The position numbers and the translations under genes were made by a program. 34,367 bases of DNA from Lentisphaerae bacterium ADurb.Bin082 (lineage in GTDB: Bacteria > Verrucomicrobiota > Lentisphaeria > Oligosphaerales > Oligosphaeraceae), in the NCBI GenBank assembly GCA_002070945.1, contig MWEG01000045.1, forward strand, positions 1-34,367, written 5' to 3'. Shown in pieces: positions 33,497 to 34,367 of the stretch (position 1 is the stretch's first letter; every line of letters starts with the position of its first letter). A model generated the notes under the pieces. It saw only the letters and a list, made by a program, of their open reading frames with translations, was not told where the DNA came from and did no database searches.

Positions 33497-34171
33497 TTAT
33501 TTGCAATAGCCGGTGATATGGAAGAAGTTATCCTTGGTGGCGTAGGTGGTGGCATTGATGATGTAGTTGCTCTTGAAGCTGGCAGCGTGTCCATCAAAGT
33601 ACAGGATGTTGGACATGAGGTCATGGCGTGTAGTGTGCCAGACCCAGTTCCCACCCTGGCTCGCCATTCCGCAGTCTGAGGCGCAGAGCCAACGTGAGTA
33701 GTTGTTTTGCCCGTCCATAATGTGCATGGTGTTGGTGGGTTGGCGGATGTTGCCAAGGCTCTGGCTTCTCGAATAGTAGTTGCGGGTGTAGGAGACACCG
33801 AAGCCGAGGGTGGTGGTGAGTGAGTCCGCACTGTAGAATCCAGTATATTTCCTGCTGGGACAGCTGAATACCTTGTCGTCGCCGACGGTGTCGCGGATTG
33901 CTGTGAACCACTCGTTGTACTGTCCGCCGTTGTAGGCATTGACAACGACGGTGCCGGGTTGATACCCTACCGAGGGCGGGGTCACTTCGTTGTAGGAGTC
34001 TGTGTACAGCGCCATCCCGAGGCCTATTTGCTTGAGGTTGCTGACGCAGGAGATGGTGTGCGCCTTAGCCCGTGCCTTGGCAAGGGCTGGCAGCAACATC
34101 GCAGCGAGGATGGCGATGATGGCGATGACGACGAGCAGCTCAATCAGCGTGAAAGTTAGCATCTTTTTCAT
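33497..34171 (-). CDS. Prepilin-type secreted protein
   Basis: The 224-residue protein starts MKKMLT, then [49 protein letters not shown] and a globular domain. It ends with the H...DGH motif [16 protein letters not shown] and a short tail. AAGGAG lies 6 bases before the ATG. Thr stands before the expected cleavage site. Compared with the other three it is closest in overall layout to the 19911-20651 protein (shared ISCVxNLKQIGL). It is convergent with the 32505-33194 prepilin gene. Any partner genes would lie upstream beyond the right edge. Confidence 0.87.
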   Translation of the reverse strand: MKKMLTFTLIELLVVIAIIAILAAMLLPALAKARAKAHTISCVSNLKQIGLGMALYTDSYNEVTPPSVGYQPGTVVVNAYNGGQYNEWFTAIRDTVGDDKVFSCPSRKYTGFYSADSLTTTLGFGVSYTRNYYSRSQSLGNIRQPTNTMHIMDGQNNYSRWLCASDCGMASQGGNWVWHTTRHDLMSNILYFDGHAASFKSNYIINATTYATKDNFFHITGYCK

Positions 34172-34240
34172 GGTTATCTCCTTAGTATTTGGGGTATAAT
34201 GGGTTAGGGAAGAAACTCGTGACGTCGCTGTTGCGGTGGT

Positions 34241-34269
34241 TCTAAATTTTGTTCAGATGATATGTTCAA
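34241..34269 (-). promoter_or_regulatory. Possible promoter for the 33497-34171 prepilin gene
   Basis: Minus strand: TTGAAC (34269-34264), 17-bp spacer, TTTAGA (34246-34241). The same TTTAGA -10 form occurs before the 32505 prepilin. The flanking bases contain the palindrome TAATGCATTA near 34272-34281. Confidence 0.4.
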
Positions 34270-34367
34270 TGTAATGCATTATGAAATTTCTGCATAACCG
34301 TCCCATAGGCTCCTCAAACCGCCCAGAAATGAGCTGTTTTCCTACCTGAGGACACCAGGTTTTCCCA

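Overview
The window most resembles a chromosomal segment from a member of the Lentisphaerota (Victivallis-like) or a close relative in the PVC superphylum. The basis is four prepilin-type secreted proteins ([17 protein letters not shown] followed by a C-terminal H...DGH motif), LacI/GntR-type sugar regulators, several unusual TIM-barrel glycosidase-like proteins, and heptamer tandem repeats between genes. This placement is by pattern recognition only. All genes look intact, and no mobile element, tRNA or CRISPR array was seen.

Layout. Bases 1-50 are the 3' end of a 5S rRNA gene, followed by a strong terminator, so an rRNA operon ends at the left edge. Next is a minus-strand group: an M55 D-aminopeptidase, the replicative helicase DnaB and an EboE-like TIM-barrel protein. 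A divergent promoter with overlapping -10 boxes separates it from a CPBP membrane protease. Uracil-DNA glycosylase follows, placed 13 bp behind a GHL6/GH151-like glycosidase (4.7-7.4 kb). A secreted C39-like cysteine protease (7.7-9.0 kb) faces a two-gene unit of a GT4 glycosyltransferase and a GH20-like hydrolase (9.1-12.1 kb).

The most distinctive part is 12.3-21.9 kb, all on the minus strand. In transcription order it holds a GntR/LacI-type sensor regulator with a good promoter, a prepilin-type protein, three tandem paralogues of a secreted TIM-barrel protein that all end in KGGGDF, a terminator hairpin, a second prepilin-type gene with its own promoter, and a near-identical copy of that hairpin. 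It looks like a substrate-controlled surface module for glycan capture and degradation. A LacI regulator followed by a prepilin gene (31.3-33.2 kb) repeats the regulator-prepilin arrangement, and a fourth prepilin gene faces it at the right end.

Between these lie a transglutaminase-like membrane protein (22.2-24.3 kb) and a 2-oxoacid dehydrogenase operon (24.6-30.8 kb). The operon order is a DeoR-type regulator, E2, E3 and a fused E1 alpha-beta protein, closed by a strong terminator. Two copies of a composite heptamer repeat lie just beyond 3' ends, at 0.1 kb and 30.9 kb.
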